Origin: Aplectana chamaeleonis
Lineage: Eukaryota; Nematoda; Chromadorea; Rhabditida; Cosmocercidae
NCBI GenBank assembly: GCA_029168955.1
Contig: JAPDOI010001852.1
Span: forward strand, 1-64,000
Length of the DNA stretch: 64,000 bases
Direction of reading: 5' to 3'
The position numbers and the translations under genes were made by a program. The notes below the pieces were generated by a model. The model worked only from the letters and a program-made list of their open reading frames with translations. It was not told where the DNA came from and did no database searches. Shown here piece after piece: positions 36,001-47,479 of this stretch; the first letter of the stretch is position 1; each line of letters starts with the position of its first letter.

Positions 36001-39000
36001 GAAAGAGCGCCATCTAACAAAGTGCCATCCGCAAGGCCATAAGCTGCAATTCCTGAGGGTCGTGTCAAGACCTTTTTTCCAAATGTCAGCAGGGAAATAC
36101 TGCAGAAGATAAGAACCAGAGATGAGAAGAGAGCCGCAGACCATCTAGACCCGGACATAGCTGTGCTGGATAACGAGATCAAGCAGGATCTGGATAAGAA
36201 CAAGAAGGAATGCTGGGAGAAGTTCACTGAAAAGCTGAATTTCAAGGCTGACGGAACTACGACGTGGAAAGTGTTGAGGAAAATTTCCGGCAAGTCCGCT
36301 CCTCGATGAGCTCCGCTATTGAGTTCGAGGAGAACGTCTTCAAATCAGGAAAGCGGCTGCTTATGCGCTCGGCAAGAACTTCTTCATCACACGTGCCAAG
36401 CGAGGCGTGCAGAACAGAGTCACGGTTAGAGAACTGAGCCGGTTGCCGCTCATGAACGCTTCTGAGGCCTTTACTCTTACGCAAGTAGAGAAGGCTATCA
36501 AAGAAATGCGGAATTCGAAGGCTATCGGACCTGACGGTATCTCCCCAGCCATCCTGAAGAAGCTTCCCCACGGAACTTCTACCGATGCTTGCAGATATCA
36601 TTAACACTTCTTTCCGGACCTGCACTCTACCCCAAGCTTGGAAGACAGCCAATGTGATACCGTTGCCAAAAGCCAGGCAAGTCCCCAAAGCACGGCAAAG
36701 GGCTTTCGACCAATAAGCCTGTTATCGCCCGTCGCTAAATTAGCTGAAAAGTTGATCGTGACGGACCTGGCTGATCAAAATGAGCGACAGCAGCATCAGC
36801 ATGGGTTCAGGAAACTTCACTCCACTACTACAGCTCTATTAGAGATCGTGAGCTTTGCGGTTGATGGGTTCAACATGAGAAAGCCCCTGAGAACGGTGGC
36901 CGTCGCCCTCGACCTGAGCAAAGCGTTTGACTCTGTTAACTTGGGACTGCTGTCCGAGAAACTGCTCAAGTCGTCGCTACCATCATGGCAGAAGCGATGG
37001 ATTGCAGCGTTCACTAAAGGCCGCCGTGCTAAGGTTCTGTTCCAGAATCATGTATCCGATAGCATTCCAATAGCAGCCGGTGTTCCGCAAGGCGGAGTGT
37101 TGTCCCCTGCCCTATTCAGCCTGTATCTTGAGGACATTCCCGAGCCTCCCAATGATGTAAGATTGTTATGTATGCCGACGACATCACCATCATGTGCCAG
37201 GATCGTGACCTGCAGATAGCCGCTAACAAGATCAGCGCCTATCTCGTCGAGTTGAAGCTCTTCCTCGATAAAATGATGCTCACAGTCTCTGCCGCAAAAT
37301 CCTCTGTTTCAGTGTTCACAACGAACACCAAGGAACACAGTGCCCATCCAGATGTCAAATGGGATGGTGACCTGTTGCCAGCAGCAAAATTCCCCAAGCT
37401 GCTTGGCCTTATTCTTGATCCCTCACTGAAGTTCCACAAAAACGCGGAACAGAAACAAACAGTCGTCAAGGCTAGACTTAATATCTTGAGAGCTCTCGGA
37501 GGAACATCATGGGGAAGCAACCGAGAGACTATATTGAGAACCTACAGAGCAATACTTCAGCCGGCTCTGGAATATGCGGCACCAGTGTGGCAGCACCTGG
37601 TGTCTGACAGCTCCTGGAATAAGCTGCAGCGTGTACAGAATGCTGCGCTTAGAATTGCTACCGGTTGTGCAAGGAGCTCCCCGGTGGAGCATCTTCACGC
37701 GCGAGGCCTGCATATTGCCGGTCAAGGAGCATTGTGAACTCCAGGCACAGCAGATGTATATTAATGTTCTGAGGCAGCCGAATCATCCGTCAAAGAGAGA
37801 ATCATGAAGCCCATAAGAGAGAGGTCGATTAGGACGCCGTTCGCCGATGCTCCTCGTAAAGTTGATGTACAGAGATGGGCCGACTCCAACATGGAAAGGC
37901 TTCGTCTTCTGCGTGAGGAGCACACGCAATTTGTTCGAGGATATCTAGCAAAGGCGGCTGTGAACCCTATCTTGGGAACGGTGCCGCCTCAGGTTTGCGA
38001 GTCCGAGTCTCAACTCGGCAGACGAGCCAGATGTGCCTCTTGCATCGCTGCGCTGTGGTCACTCTATTCTGCTCATGTCTTACGTCAACAAGATCGACAG
38101 CAGCCGACCAGACGCATGCCCGGACTGTGGTGCTCCCGGACACGACACGGCGCACTTGTTCATGTGCCCGAAGAGACCTACCTCCTTAACAACAATGGAC
38201 CTTTGGACGAATCCTGTGAAGGCCGCCCAGTTCCTCAACCTATGACAAAAACCACTTTGAGGCTGCAGAAGAAGAAGAAGAAGCCTTCGAATTCCGCATT
38301 TCTTTGATAGCCTTCTCTACTTGCGTGAGAGTAAAGGCCTCAGAAGCGTTCATGAGCGGCAACCGGCTCAGTTCTCTAACCGTGACTCTGTTCTGCACGC
38401 CTCGCTTGGCACGTGTGATGAAGAAGTTCTTGCCGAGCGCATAAGCAGCCGCTTTCCCTGATTTGAAGACGTTCTCCTCGAACTCAATAGCGGAGCTCAT
38501 CGAGGGAGCGGACTTGCCGGAAATTTTCCTCAACACTTTCCACGTCGTAGTTCCGTCAGCCTTGAAATTCAGCTTTTCAGTGAACTTCTCCCAGCATTCC
38601 TTCTTGTTCTTATCCAGATCCTGCCTGATCTCGTTATCCAGCACAGCTATGTCCGGGTCTAGATGGTCTGCGGCTCTCTTCTCATCTCTGGTTCTTATCT
38701 TCTGCAGTATTTCCCTGCTGACATTTGGAAAAAAAGGTCTTGACACGACCCTCAGGAATTGCTGCTTTCATGGCCTTGCGGATGGCACTTGTTAGATGGC
38801 GCTCTTTCTGATGAACATCACCATTCCATGGGTAGTCGACCGCATGGCGGAGTGCAACATCTCTGAACAGGGTCCAGTCTGCTAGGCCTAAATTAAGATA
38901 AGTACGATGACGAAAACCAGAGTAAGGGGCAAGAGAGTCAGAGAGATCAATATAGACAAAGACGGGAATTTGATCGCTGGAGAGAGAGTTGTGGATGTGG

Positions 39001-39979
39001 ACCACGTGCAAGCATTAGAGAAATTGGATGACACAAGAGAGATGTCTGGGCTAGAAAGGTCGGCCGTTGGCAGGGAGACGAGTGGGCTGGTCATCATTGA
39101 GGATAACCAGGTCACACTCCTCAGCCCATTCTTCGACATCTTCCTCTGGCGTCAGAATCAAGAGCGGAACAGAACGTGTGAGCATTGAAGTCACCCGCAA
39201 AGACAGCTGAAGGGAGAGTGAGCAGTCGTACAACTGCTTAAGGAGGGGAATAGGATTATAAGAGGGGACAAGATGATATAGGAGGAATATATATGTTAAA
39301 TAGAGATAAAGGGGTTTTGAGGGGGAGGTGGACAGGAATGTACTCGAGAGTACCGTCCTTAGGAGTATTAGGGATAATATGAGAAGGTAAGGCAGATTGA
39401 ACGAAAGTAGACACTCCGCCCCGAGAGCTGTCCTTGGCATGTGATAGGCGGTGTAGCCCGGAATGTTAGGTTGGGGATAAGTGGTAGATGGAGAGAGCTT
39501 GGTTTCTTGAACCATGATAACATCCGGGTGATGAGAACGTGCGAATAGAGAGAGTTCAGATAACTTGTTGCGAAGGCCGTTGAGATTAATGTGAACAATG
39601 GAGAGGGGGCGGTTGGTAATTGAGGAATCAGAGTTGTTGAGGGCAGAGCATAGAACACAACGAAAGGATGAGTCATGATGCCTCACAGAACTGAGGCCCG
39701 AACAGGAGAAGTGCACCCACCTTCGGCATCCGAAGCACTGGACACTTGTTTTATGCCAGGTAACATCCTCGCCGCAGGTGGCACATGGATACTTCCGTGC
39801 TGGACCTGGATTCCTCTCGACGCCGGCCCTTTGTAATAAAATCCTCAGGAGAGCTGCGGCCGACCAGCACCTCTCCCATGACAAAAACCCTCTTCTCGGA
39901 GGGGTTGACGTCGGTTTGCACGGAGGCGATCTTCTTTCCTCCACACTGCCACGGCACGAACGTACGACATCTCGGCAGC
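33075..39979 (-). mobile_element. LINE-B1, inserted in the CR1-like LINE and itself interrupted
   Basis: The element consists of 33075-34836 (3' half) and 38293-39979 (5' half), about 3.45 kb without its guest. The 12-bp duplication AAGGATGATCTT at 33063-33074 and 39980-39991 marks the insertion. It begins GCTGCCGAG on the minus strand and ends CTGCAGAAGAAGAAG. The 5' half encodes the 2A-like GVERNPGP (39801-39824), a PHD-like finger CATCGEDV...CFGCRRWVHFSCSG and endonuclease. The 3' half encodes reverse transcriptase (YADDITIM) and the knuckle [17 protein letters not shown]. Several indels make it inactive even apart from the guest insertion. Confidence 0.92.
34837..38283 (+). mobile_element. 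LINE-B2, inserted in LINE-B1 in opposite orientation
   Basis: The element starts GCTGCCGAGATGTCGTACG and ends CTGCAGAAGAAGAAGAAG. CCTTCGAAT, extendable to AGCCTTCGAAT, flanks it at 34828-34836 and 38284-38292. It carries the same domain order as LINE-B1. The 2A-like region has lost a base near 35008 and the frame changes repeatedly, for example near 35130, 35520, 36010, 36350, 36620, 37170 and 37715, so it is a dead copy. Because it is inverted inside a relative, the locus contains a 1.7-kb-scale inverted repeat that could fold or mis-assemble. Confidence 0.92.
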
Positions 39980-39991
39980 AAGGATGATCTT

Positions 39992-40733
39992 AATTTCGAT
40001 GATCACCGCCTCCAGGTTGCGTCCACACCTAATAGGATGATGCACTGCGCGTTTCGAGCACTATCAACTACTAATGCAAACGTGCTGACCGAGGTGTATA
40101 AAACGTACGTACGTCCACTAATGGAGTATGGTACGGTAGTTTTTAATCCATACAAAAAAAAAGGATCCATCGACGCGCTTGAGAAAGTCCAGAATACTTT
40201 CACACGTAGAGTTTACTTCCGGACATCGTGGTTTCAGACTAATCGCAACGTGTGTCATGTCACCAGAAACGCCAAACTGGGCCTAACCACTCTAGAGCGC
40301 AGGAGAAGAAGGTTTGATTTGATATTGATGTATAAGATCATTCATGGGAGTGCTGGTATCAAGGCTAGCCGGCTGTTCAACCTTAGACCATCAACCACTA
40401 GGGGAGCACCGGTGAAATTGGGCCTCATTGGGGCCAGGCGGAACGTACGACAGCACTTCTTTGTCAATAGAGCGGGATCTGAATTCAATAAACTACTTCG
40501 GTCAGGTTTGATAGTGGGGAAACTAAGTGAATTCAAAAAGACACTGGAGTGTTATCTGTTGTCCCAGGAGTAATGTTTGTAAGATCTCTTTTCTTGATGG
40601 TGCCGATGTATGCCTAATAGTCAGTTGATCCATTTGTTTATTGTTGTTCGACTGATTTTAGTGCTTTTATTATTCTGTTGTTGTCTTTGACACGGTTCTA
40701 CTGTGTAATGAATCAAATCAAATCAAATCAAAT
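39992..40733 (+). pseudogene. CR1/Jockey-like LINE, 3' part and tail
   Basis: This continues the frame interrupted at 33074: after the shared KDDL the protein reads NFDDHRLQVAST and includes YVRPLMEYGTVVFNP, LEKVQNTFTRRVYF, LTTLERRRRRFDL and ECYLLSQE before a stop at 40571-40573. A short 3'UTR ends in a tandem AATCA/AAATC repeat (40711-40733), the kind of short 3' repeat seen in CR1-type LINEs. It is the oldest layer of the three-element nest. Confidence 0.88.
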
Positions 40734-40740
40734 TTGAATG

Positions 40741-40770
40741 AGCGCCTAGTCCCGCGCGGGACTACGCGCT
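40741..40770. repeat. Near-perfect 30-bp palindrome
   Basis: AGCGCCTAGTCCCGC is followed at once by GCGGGACTACGCGCT. Fourteen of fifteen positions pair with no loop. It lies directly after the AAATC tail of the CR1-like LINE. It could be a small element end or a cruciform site; no function can be assigned. Confidence 0.5.
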
Positions 40771-40867
40771 AGAGAGACCGGTACACCACTTTGAAGAAGG
40801 GGTGTTCGATACTTATATAATACGAATCCCCTTATGAATTCTTGTCTCGGTAAAACATGGTTGTCAT

Positions 40868-43800
40868 GCTGCCGAGATGTCGTACGTTCACGCCGTGGCA
40901 GTGCGGAGGAAAGAAGATCACCTCTATGCAAACCGACGTCACCCCCTCCGCGAAGAGGGTTTCTGTCATGGGAGAGGTGCTGGCCGGCCGCGTCTCTCCT
41001 TCGGATTCTCCTGCTAAGGGCCGGCGTGGAGAGGAATCCTGGACCCGCTCAGAAGTATCTATGCGCCACGTGCGGCAATGATGTTAACTGGAGACATACC
41101 AGCGTTCAGTGCTTCGAATGCCAAAGGTGGGTGCATCTCTCCTGTTCGGGTCTCAGCTCTGTGAAGCATCATACCTCTGCTTTCCGCTGTGTTTTATGCT
41201 CTTCACCTACCAACTCTGATTCCTCTTCCTCAAATCGCCCCTTTTCCATTGTACATATCAATCTCAACGGTCCTCGTACTAAACTTTCTGAGCTCTCTCT
41301 CTTCGCACGTACTTACCATCCAGACGTGATCATGGTTCAAGAAACCAAGCTCTCTCCATCACCTACCTATCCTCATCCTAATATCCCGGGCTACACTGCC
41401 TTCCATGCTCCAAGGTCAGCTCTTGGCGGAGGAGTTTCAACCTTTGTTTTATCCTCTCTCCCCTCCCACCTCATACCAAACACCCCCACGGATGGTACTC
41501 TCGAGTATCTTCCAATCCAGGTCCCTCTTAAAACACCCCTTTCTCTTTTCAACATATATATTCCCCCTACCACCTCATGCCCCTCCTCCTACAATCCCAT
41601 TCCTCTTCTCAAACAACTCAACAATTATTCCCTCTCATCATCAGTTGTTTTCGCGGGCGACTTTAATGCCCACACCTTCTGCTCGTCCCTTGGTTCTGAT
41701 GCTAGAGGAGAAGAAGTCGAAGAATGGGCTGAGGAGTGCGACCTGGTCATCTTAAACGATGATCAGCCCACTCGTCTCCCTGCCAACGGCCGATCTTCTA
41801 GCCCAGACATAACTCTTATCTCGTCCAACCTTTCCAACGCTTGCTCATGGTCTACCTCAACAACATTGTCTAGTGATCATGTTCCCGTCTTTGTGCACAT
41901 CGATCTCTCAAATTCTCTTGCTCCTTATTCTGGTGTTCGTCAACGTTCTTATCTCAATTTAGGCCAAGCAGACTGGTGCCTGTTCAGTGAGGTTGCGCTA
42001 CGCCTAGCGGCTGATTACCCGTGGAATGGCAATGTGCACCAGAAGGAGCATCACTTATCTGATGCAATTCGCAGGGCCATGAATGCGGCTGTCCCTGTTG
42101 GCCAAGTAAAGACGTTCTATCCAAACGTCACCAGAGTAATTCTTCAGAAAATCAGGACTAGAGATGCCAGAAGAGCAGTTGACCATCTAGACCCTGTCGT
42201 CACTCAGCTGGATGGTGAGATCAGAAAAGATCTCGACCAGCACAAGAAAGAACAGTGGGAAAAATTCACAGAACAGTTGAATTTCAAGACGGACAGTGGA
42301 GCTACTTGGAAGGTGCTTCGGAAACTATCGGGAAAGAGCTCGCCAGCCACCATCTCCACTATTGAGTTCGGTAATAACGTTTTCAAGTCAGGAAAGGAAG
42401 CCGCCTACTCTCTCGGTAAAAGTTTCTTTGTCACGAGTACAAGGCGAGGTCCGCAAAATAGAGTGAGAGTAAGAGAGCTGTGCCGCCTCCCGCTCATGAG
42501 CACGGCCGATGCCTTCACTGTGGCGCAAGTAGAGAAGATTATAAAGGACATGCGGAACTGCAAAGCTGTCGGTCCGGACGGCATTTGTCCTGCTGTACTG
42601 AAGAAACTCCCGACTGAGATCCTTCCGCTCATCGTTGATATGATTAACACTTCGTTTAGCTCTTGCACTATTCCGCAAAACTGGAAGACAGCCAACGTCA
42701 TCCCGTTGCCCAAGCCTGGCAAACCTCAGTCATCAGTGAAGGGATATCGTCCCATTAGCTTGATGTCACCTTTCGCCAAGGTGGCCGAAAAGCTCATTGT
42801 CAAGGATCTAGCGGAGCACAACGAGAAGCAGTTGTTTCAACATGGGTTCAGGAGGCTACATTCCACAACTACGGCGTTGCTAGAAATTACCAGCTATGCT
42901 ATCGACGGGTTCAACTTTAACAAGCCATTGAGAACTGTAGCTGTTGCGTTGGATCTCACCAAGGCATTTGATACGGTTAACCTTGGAGTCCTGTCAAGCA
43001 ACATACTGGAGTCGTCAATACCATCTTGGCAGAAGCGCTGGATATCGGCCTTTATTAAAGGTCGGCGGGCAAGAGTCATGTTTCAGAACCATGTCTCCAA
43101 CAGTATTCCTATGGCAGCTGGAGTCCCTCAGGGCGGGGTTCTATCGCCAGCCCTCTTCAATCTGTACCTCGAAGATATGCCTGAGCCTCCACAGGACATC
43201 AAGGTCGTCGCGTATGCTGATGACATAACAATCATGTGTCGAGATCGGGACTTACAGGTGGCCGCCAATAAGATCAACGAGTACCTGATCACACTGAAGA
43301 GCTTTTTCGACCGCAAGATGCTAAGTATCTCTGCAGCCAAGTCGTCAGTGTCCGTTCTCACGACGGACCCATCCGAGCACAGCGCTCATCCGGATGTCGT
43401 GTGGGATGGAGACCGTTTGCCTGCTGCTCGCTTCCCAAAGCTGCTCGGTCTTGTGCTCGATCCGTCACTCAAGTTTCATAAGAATACCGAGCAGAAGCAG
43501 GCAGTCGTTAAAGCTAAGCTCAACGTTCTCAGGGCCCTGGGCGGCACTTCGTGGGGTAGCAGCAAGGAGACTATACTCACGACGTATAAGGCAATTCTCC
43601 AGCCCGCCCTGGAGTACGCCGCACCGGTTTGGCAGCATCTCGCCTCAGAATCCTCCTGGACAAAGATGCAACGGGTACAGAATGCTGCTCTCCGTATCGC
43701 CACCGGATGTGCAAGGAGTTCCCCAATCGAGCACCTGCATGATGAGACCCGTCTATTACCAGTGAAGGAGCACTGTCAGCTCCAGGCCCAGCAATTCCGC

Positions 43801-44136
43801 ATTAACATTATAAAGCAACCAAATCACCCGTCGTGTAGATTGATTAACCCCGTGAGAGAGAGAAGTATAAGAAAGCCATTCGCCGATGCTCCAAACAAAG
43901 TCAATTTGCAAAGATGGCACGACTCACAGCAAGAACGACTCCGTCTTTTGCGCGAGGAGCACACCAAGTTCGTACGGTGTCATCTTGTGAAGGTGGCCAT
44001 AAATCCTATGCTAGGAGATATACCGCCCCCCCATCTGCACCTCAGAGTCTCAACTCGGAAGAAGGGCGAGATGCACGCTCGCATCATTACGCTGTGGTCA
44101 CTCTACAATGCTAATGTCTTATGTCAGCAAGATTGA
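40868..44136 (+). CDS. LINE-A2 polyprotein: 2A-like, PHD finger, APE endonuclease, reverse transcriptase
   Basis: One open frame of about 1090 codons runs from the element's 5' end. The frame's only ATG before the 2A-like motif (40834) lies in flanking DNA. In order it has: GVERNPGP (41023-41046); a C4HC3 PHD-like finger, CATCGNDV...[14 protein letters not shown]...CVLC; AP-endonuclease blocks VHINLNG, VQETKLS, FAGDFNAH and SSDHVPVF; reverse transcriptase blocks [40 protein letters not shown] and AYADDITIM (YADD at 43213-43224). No RNase H was seen. A C7 run at 44026-44032, where A1 has six, shifts the frame, so the C-terminal zinc knuckle is lost. The reading then ends at the TGA at 44134-44136. 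The knuckle sequence survives downstream in another frame as [17 protein letters not shown]. Confidence 0.88.
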
Positions 44137-44321
44137 CAGCAGCAAATCTGATGTGTGCCCGGACTGCAGTATCGTCGGCCATGATACCGCACATTTATCC
44201 AACTGTCCGGAGAGACCTACCACGCTGACACCAATGGACCTATGAACGAATCCACTACTTGTCGCCCATGTCCTCCGCCTATGACAAAACCCTCTATGTG
44301 GCTGCAAAGAAGAAGAAGAAG
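40868..44321 (+). mobile_element. LINE-A2, youngest-looking full-length copy
   Basis: The boundaries come from a 12-bp duplication ATGGTTGTCATG at 40857-40868 and 44322-44333, with one base shared with the 5' end. The element starts GCTGCCGAGATGTCG and ends CTGCAAAGAAGAAGAAGAAG, so the tail is GAA repeats rather than poly(A). Length is 3.45 kb. It is close to A1 and A3 and more distant from B1 and B2. The clade (ingi/Vingi, Jockey or CR1 neighbourhood) cannot be fixed by eye. Confidence 0.95.
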
Positions 44322-44801
44322 ATGGTTGTCATGAAGGAAACGGGTTGGGGGCGGAGCTCAGTTCACCACAGCATTGACCTATTGCCTACTGACCGATGAG
44401 AAGGGGTTGGAGTACCCCACCGTAACAACTTGTCTTTTATTTCGAGGCTAAACTACTCTGTTCCTTCGCGCCCTCGCGGAGAAAGTGTGGGCGAAAAAGA
44501 GACGCAGCAAACGCACCGCACGCGCTAAAGCACCTTTCATAGTCCTCAGCGCATGCGCAGCACGCTCGGGAAGCGCGGTGGAGTATGAAAGTTCTTACAG
44601 CGCGGTGAAATGTTTCATAGCGCACCGCTCATCTCGCGCGTGCCGCGCTTGCAGTGAGGACCATGAAAATGCCTAGAGGGAAATGAATTTCACTTCGAAA
44701 TAGAAAATACTCAGGTCCTTCACAAATTCGATGCTTCGTGATTAGTATCTAAAAAAAAACCTCGAACAGCTTCAGCCGAATCGGAGGAGTGCACAGTATA
44801 G

Positions 44802-44964
44802 TTAGGTCCGTGGCCTGTTTCCTCAAGAAAAAACGTGTAAATTCTAACCGCGGCTGCTGTGGCGGTTTAAATCTGAATCTCTCTCTGAGAATTAAACAGC
44901 CGCGCCAGCCGCGGTTTGAATTTAAACGTTTTTTTTTCTTGAAGAAACAGGCCACGGACCTAAT
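44802..44964. mobile_element. MITE with long perfect ends, 163 bp
   Basis: The ends TTAGGTCCGTGGCCTGTTTC and GAAACAGGCCACGGACCTAA are perfect complements. Pairing continues through TCAAGAAAAAACG, GTTTGAATTTAAA and CCGCGGCTG words, so nearly the whole element folds. It is non-coding. The perfect termini suggest recent activity. Confidence 0.8.
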
Positions 44965-44984
44965 TATATGATGCGCGCACCGCA

Positions 44985-45125
44985 TCGTCTGCTTCGGAAT
45001 AAAATTTATTTCCGTTTATAGCGTGCGTCTGCTGCGTCTCCTTCCCCCCTTTCTCTCCCCTCGCTCCGCAGAAGCACGCTCGGGAACACGGTGAATTAGG
45101 CTTCGAAACAGAGGATACATCACCC
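44985..45125. repeat. Dispersed repeat, copy 2 of 3
   Basis: It shares AAATTTATTTCCGTTTAT, CTGCGTCTCCTTC, TCCCCTCGCTCCG, AGCACGCTCG and GAAACAGAGGATA with the copy at 9236-9395, in the same orientation and order. It is non-coding. Confidence 0.55.
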
Positions 45126-45217
45126 GTTACACTTCTACCAGAAATCTTAACCCTCTGCTGCCCGAAAAGTATAATAGTGGGTAGAAATGGAGGAAAAGTC
45201 GGGGCGGAACTGGCCTT

Positions 45218-45376
45218 ACGCATTCGGCATAGTCGCAAGGGCGAGCGAACAAGCAATGATGAGGAGTGGGGAACGCTACGCAGTTTGACCACGCACGCGA
45301 CCGCTTTGCGTAGCTTTCCCCATCCCTCATCATTGCTCTCTCGCTCGCTCGCCTTTGCCACTATGCCGGAGGCGTT
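45218..45376. mobile_element. Imperfect 159-bp hairpin element
   Basis: ACGCATTCGGCATAGT pairs with ACTATGCCGGAGGCGT. GGCGAGCGA pairs with TCGCTCGCC, AAGCAATGATGAGG with CCTCATCATTGCT, and GCTACGCA with TGCGTAGC. The pairing indicates a MITE-like foldback. The target duplication is unclear and true ends may extend outward. Confidence 0.6.
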
Positions 45377-46042
45377 AGCCCCAAATCTCCATCGGCCAAT
45401 CAGCGCCGGGTGCTTTCGCAGTAGAAGTGCATTTGGACACGCCCATTTTTCTGTGCCACCGCGCAGTTAAGACGCCAATACGGGGTTTCCCCCCTTCCAA
45501 AACCGAAAGTCATTGCAGAGCTAAGAAATGGGCGTGGCCAAGTTCGATGGCCAAGCACCCTCTCACCCTGCTACGATAGCACCTTCAGCGTCGGCCTCGA
45601 GAGTGGAGAAACCGTCGCCGCTAAGCCTGTAGAGAGATTAGCCCCGCCCCAACCCAATTTCTACATGAGTACCTAGGAAGGCCAAATTTGATAGTTTCCC
45701 TCGAAGTTAATTTGTTCGTGAATATGAAGCTCTGAGAAATGAACGACTTCTACAATTCATATCTGTCAGACCAGCTCGCCTGGCCAGAAAAATTGAACTT
45801 TTTCAGATTTTTCTAAGCGACAAAGCACACTATAGTGAAACAGGCAGATCCTCCAAATATTCTATATAATATAACGCATGGATCGGAAAAGGAAAAAGCA
45901 GAGTAAAGTTATGAAAACACAGAATTTAAAGGGAATTTGAAAAGACTGGAGGAGAAATGCCGGACAGCACCAATTGCCAGCATAGCCGTCAAATAATGCG
46001 TTGTGGTGCGTGGTATGCACTTGCACACACCGCTCCCAGCTA

Positions 46043-47349
46043 CGCCCTCAGGCACTCGAGGGGGGCAAGCCTCGTTCATTTTCGCTCAGGGGGGCCAGCC
46101 TTGAACCGTAATTGTGGGCGGAGATTCGAGGGGGACGGCGCTCCGACCACCGTTGAGCCAGCCCTCTGCACCGCGTTGCATGATTTGCAAATCGAGCAGG
46201 TTTTCAACGGTGGAGCACACAATCTCAACACTCATTTTCATCATTAGTTTCACCACTTCATTATTATTCTTCTGCTTTCACAACTCCGACTCATAATTCC
46301 GTTTCTTCCTCTCAGTAGATTGAGGTTATCTATTAATTTACGTTGGGTTCAGGGCACTATTCCACCGTCTGATGTTTTTGTTTGTGGAATCTTCGTCGTC
46401 TTGCCGAGATGAAAGAAGGCAACTCCTCCAAAATGATCTGATTGAACTCCATGGAAGACGGGTTCGAGAAGCTATCAGCTCATCAATAGGTATTTTTACC
46501 GTTCCTTCGCAGCACCTAACCACCAGTTAAAACTTCGATTTTCAGGCAAACGATGTGCGCGATTATAAGTGCGTCTTCGTTGATGGTGGATGTAATTAGA
46601 CAGCTCAGGAGGTAGTTCCTTTTGCAGTGAAGTTTGTTATGCAGTCTTTCTGATGAAGATTGTATCCATTGCAGGATTACGTAACTTCGGGACCGCACGA
46701 GGAACGATTGGAATGCAAAGGCAATGTTGAACCTGCGAAACTTTGGCATCTACTCGCATTGTTATGCTGTAACATAGTGTTTTTCCTCCCTCATATATCT
46801 GCCACTTTATTAGTATCCCATGGTGTGGACATCTGAACCGTGAAAGTTGCGATTTTTGTGTTTTTTTTTCTATGTGAGGTGGTTTCCACAGATCACTGTA
46901 TCTTCAGATTCGGCGATTTTCATAAACAAAGACTGTGTGTTAGCAAAGGTATTACAGTGAAATGAGAAAAAACGAAGAAGATTGAGGAAGCCGCCTCGCT
47001 TTGTATGTGCGTCTGTGAACATTCGGGTAGACTACCATTAAAATGAGGAGTATTCTGATTACTGTTATAAATTTTCATGGTTCTCCAGTGTTTCATGAGT
47101 ATAATAAAGTTAGAAATCATCTTGAATGGCGAGGAAACGGCGAGAACGGAGCAAATCCTAGGGTACCAAAATTATTCTCTTTGGGATGACCCGCGTAACC
47201 AGTGCGGGTGAGAACCGGGGTAGGACGGTCCCGCCGCGAAGAGACGTTGGGGGCGCCAGCCTCGTCCTACTGGCACGCCAGCCTTGTCATGGAAGGAAGG
47301 CTGGCGTCCTGGTGGAAGTGAGGCTCGCCCCCCTCGAGTATCTGAGGCG
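46043..47349. mobile_element. 1.3-kb element with inverted ends
   Basis: The left end CGCCCTCAGGCACTCGAGGG is matched by the inverted right end CCCTCGAGTATCTGAGGCG. Pairing continues in GGGGGGCAAGCCTC against GAGGCTCGCCCCCC and in CCAGCCTTG words. The interior, AT-rich with Ser-rich frames, has no recognised transposase. It may be a non-autonomous DNA transposon next to the satellite. Confidence 0.55.
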
Positions 47350-47479
47350 CCTATATTGTAATTCGCGACCCCCTGACTCAATTCAAGACTAACTGATCGC
47401 AATTCATTAATGAGAATGAAAATTTCAATAGCATTGAGGATTTCGGCTGTTATCCGTGAATTTCGAGGTCGAAACTCTC

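Noticed and set aside
40834..40867. ATG at 40834 as the natural start of the LINE-A2 protein
   Set aside because: It lies in flanking DNA outside the target-site boundary, so it is a chance upstream ATG, not part of the element.
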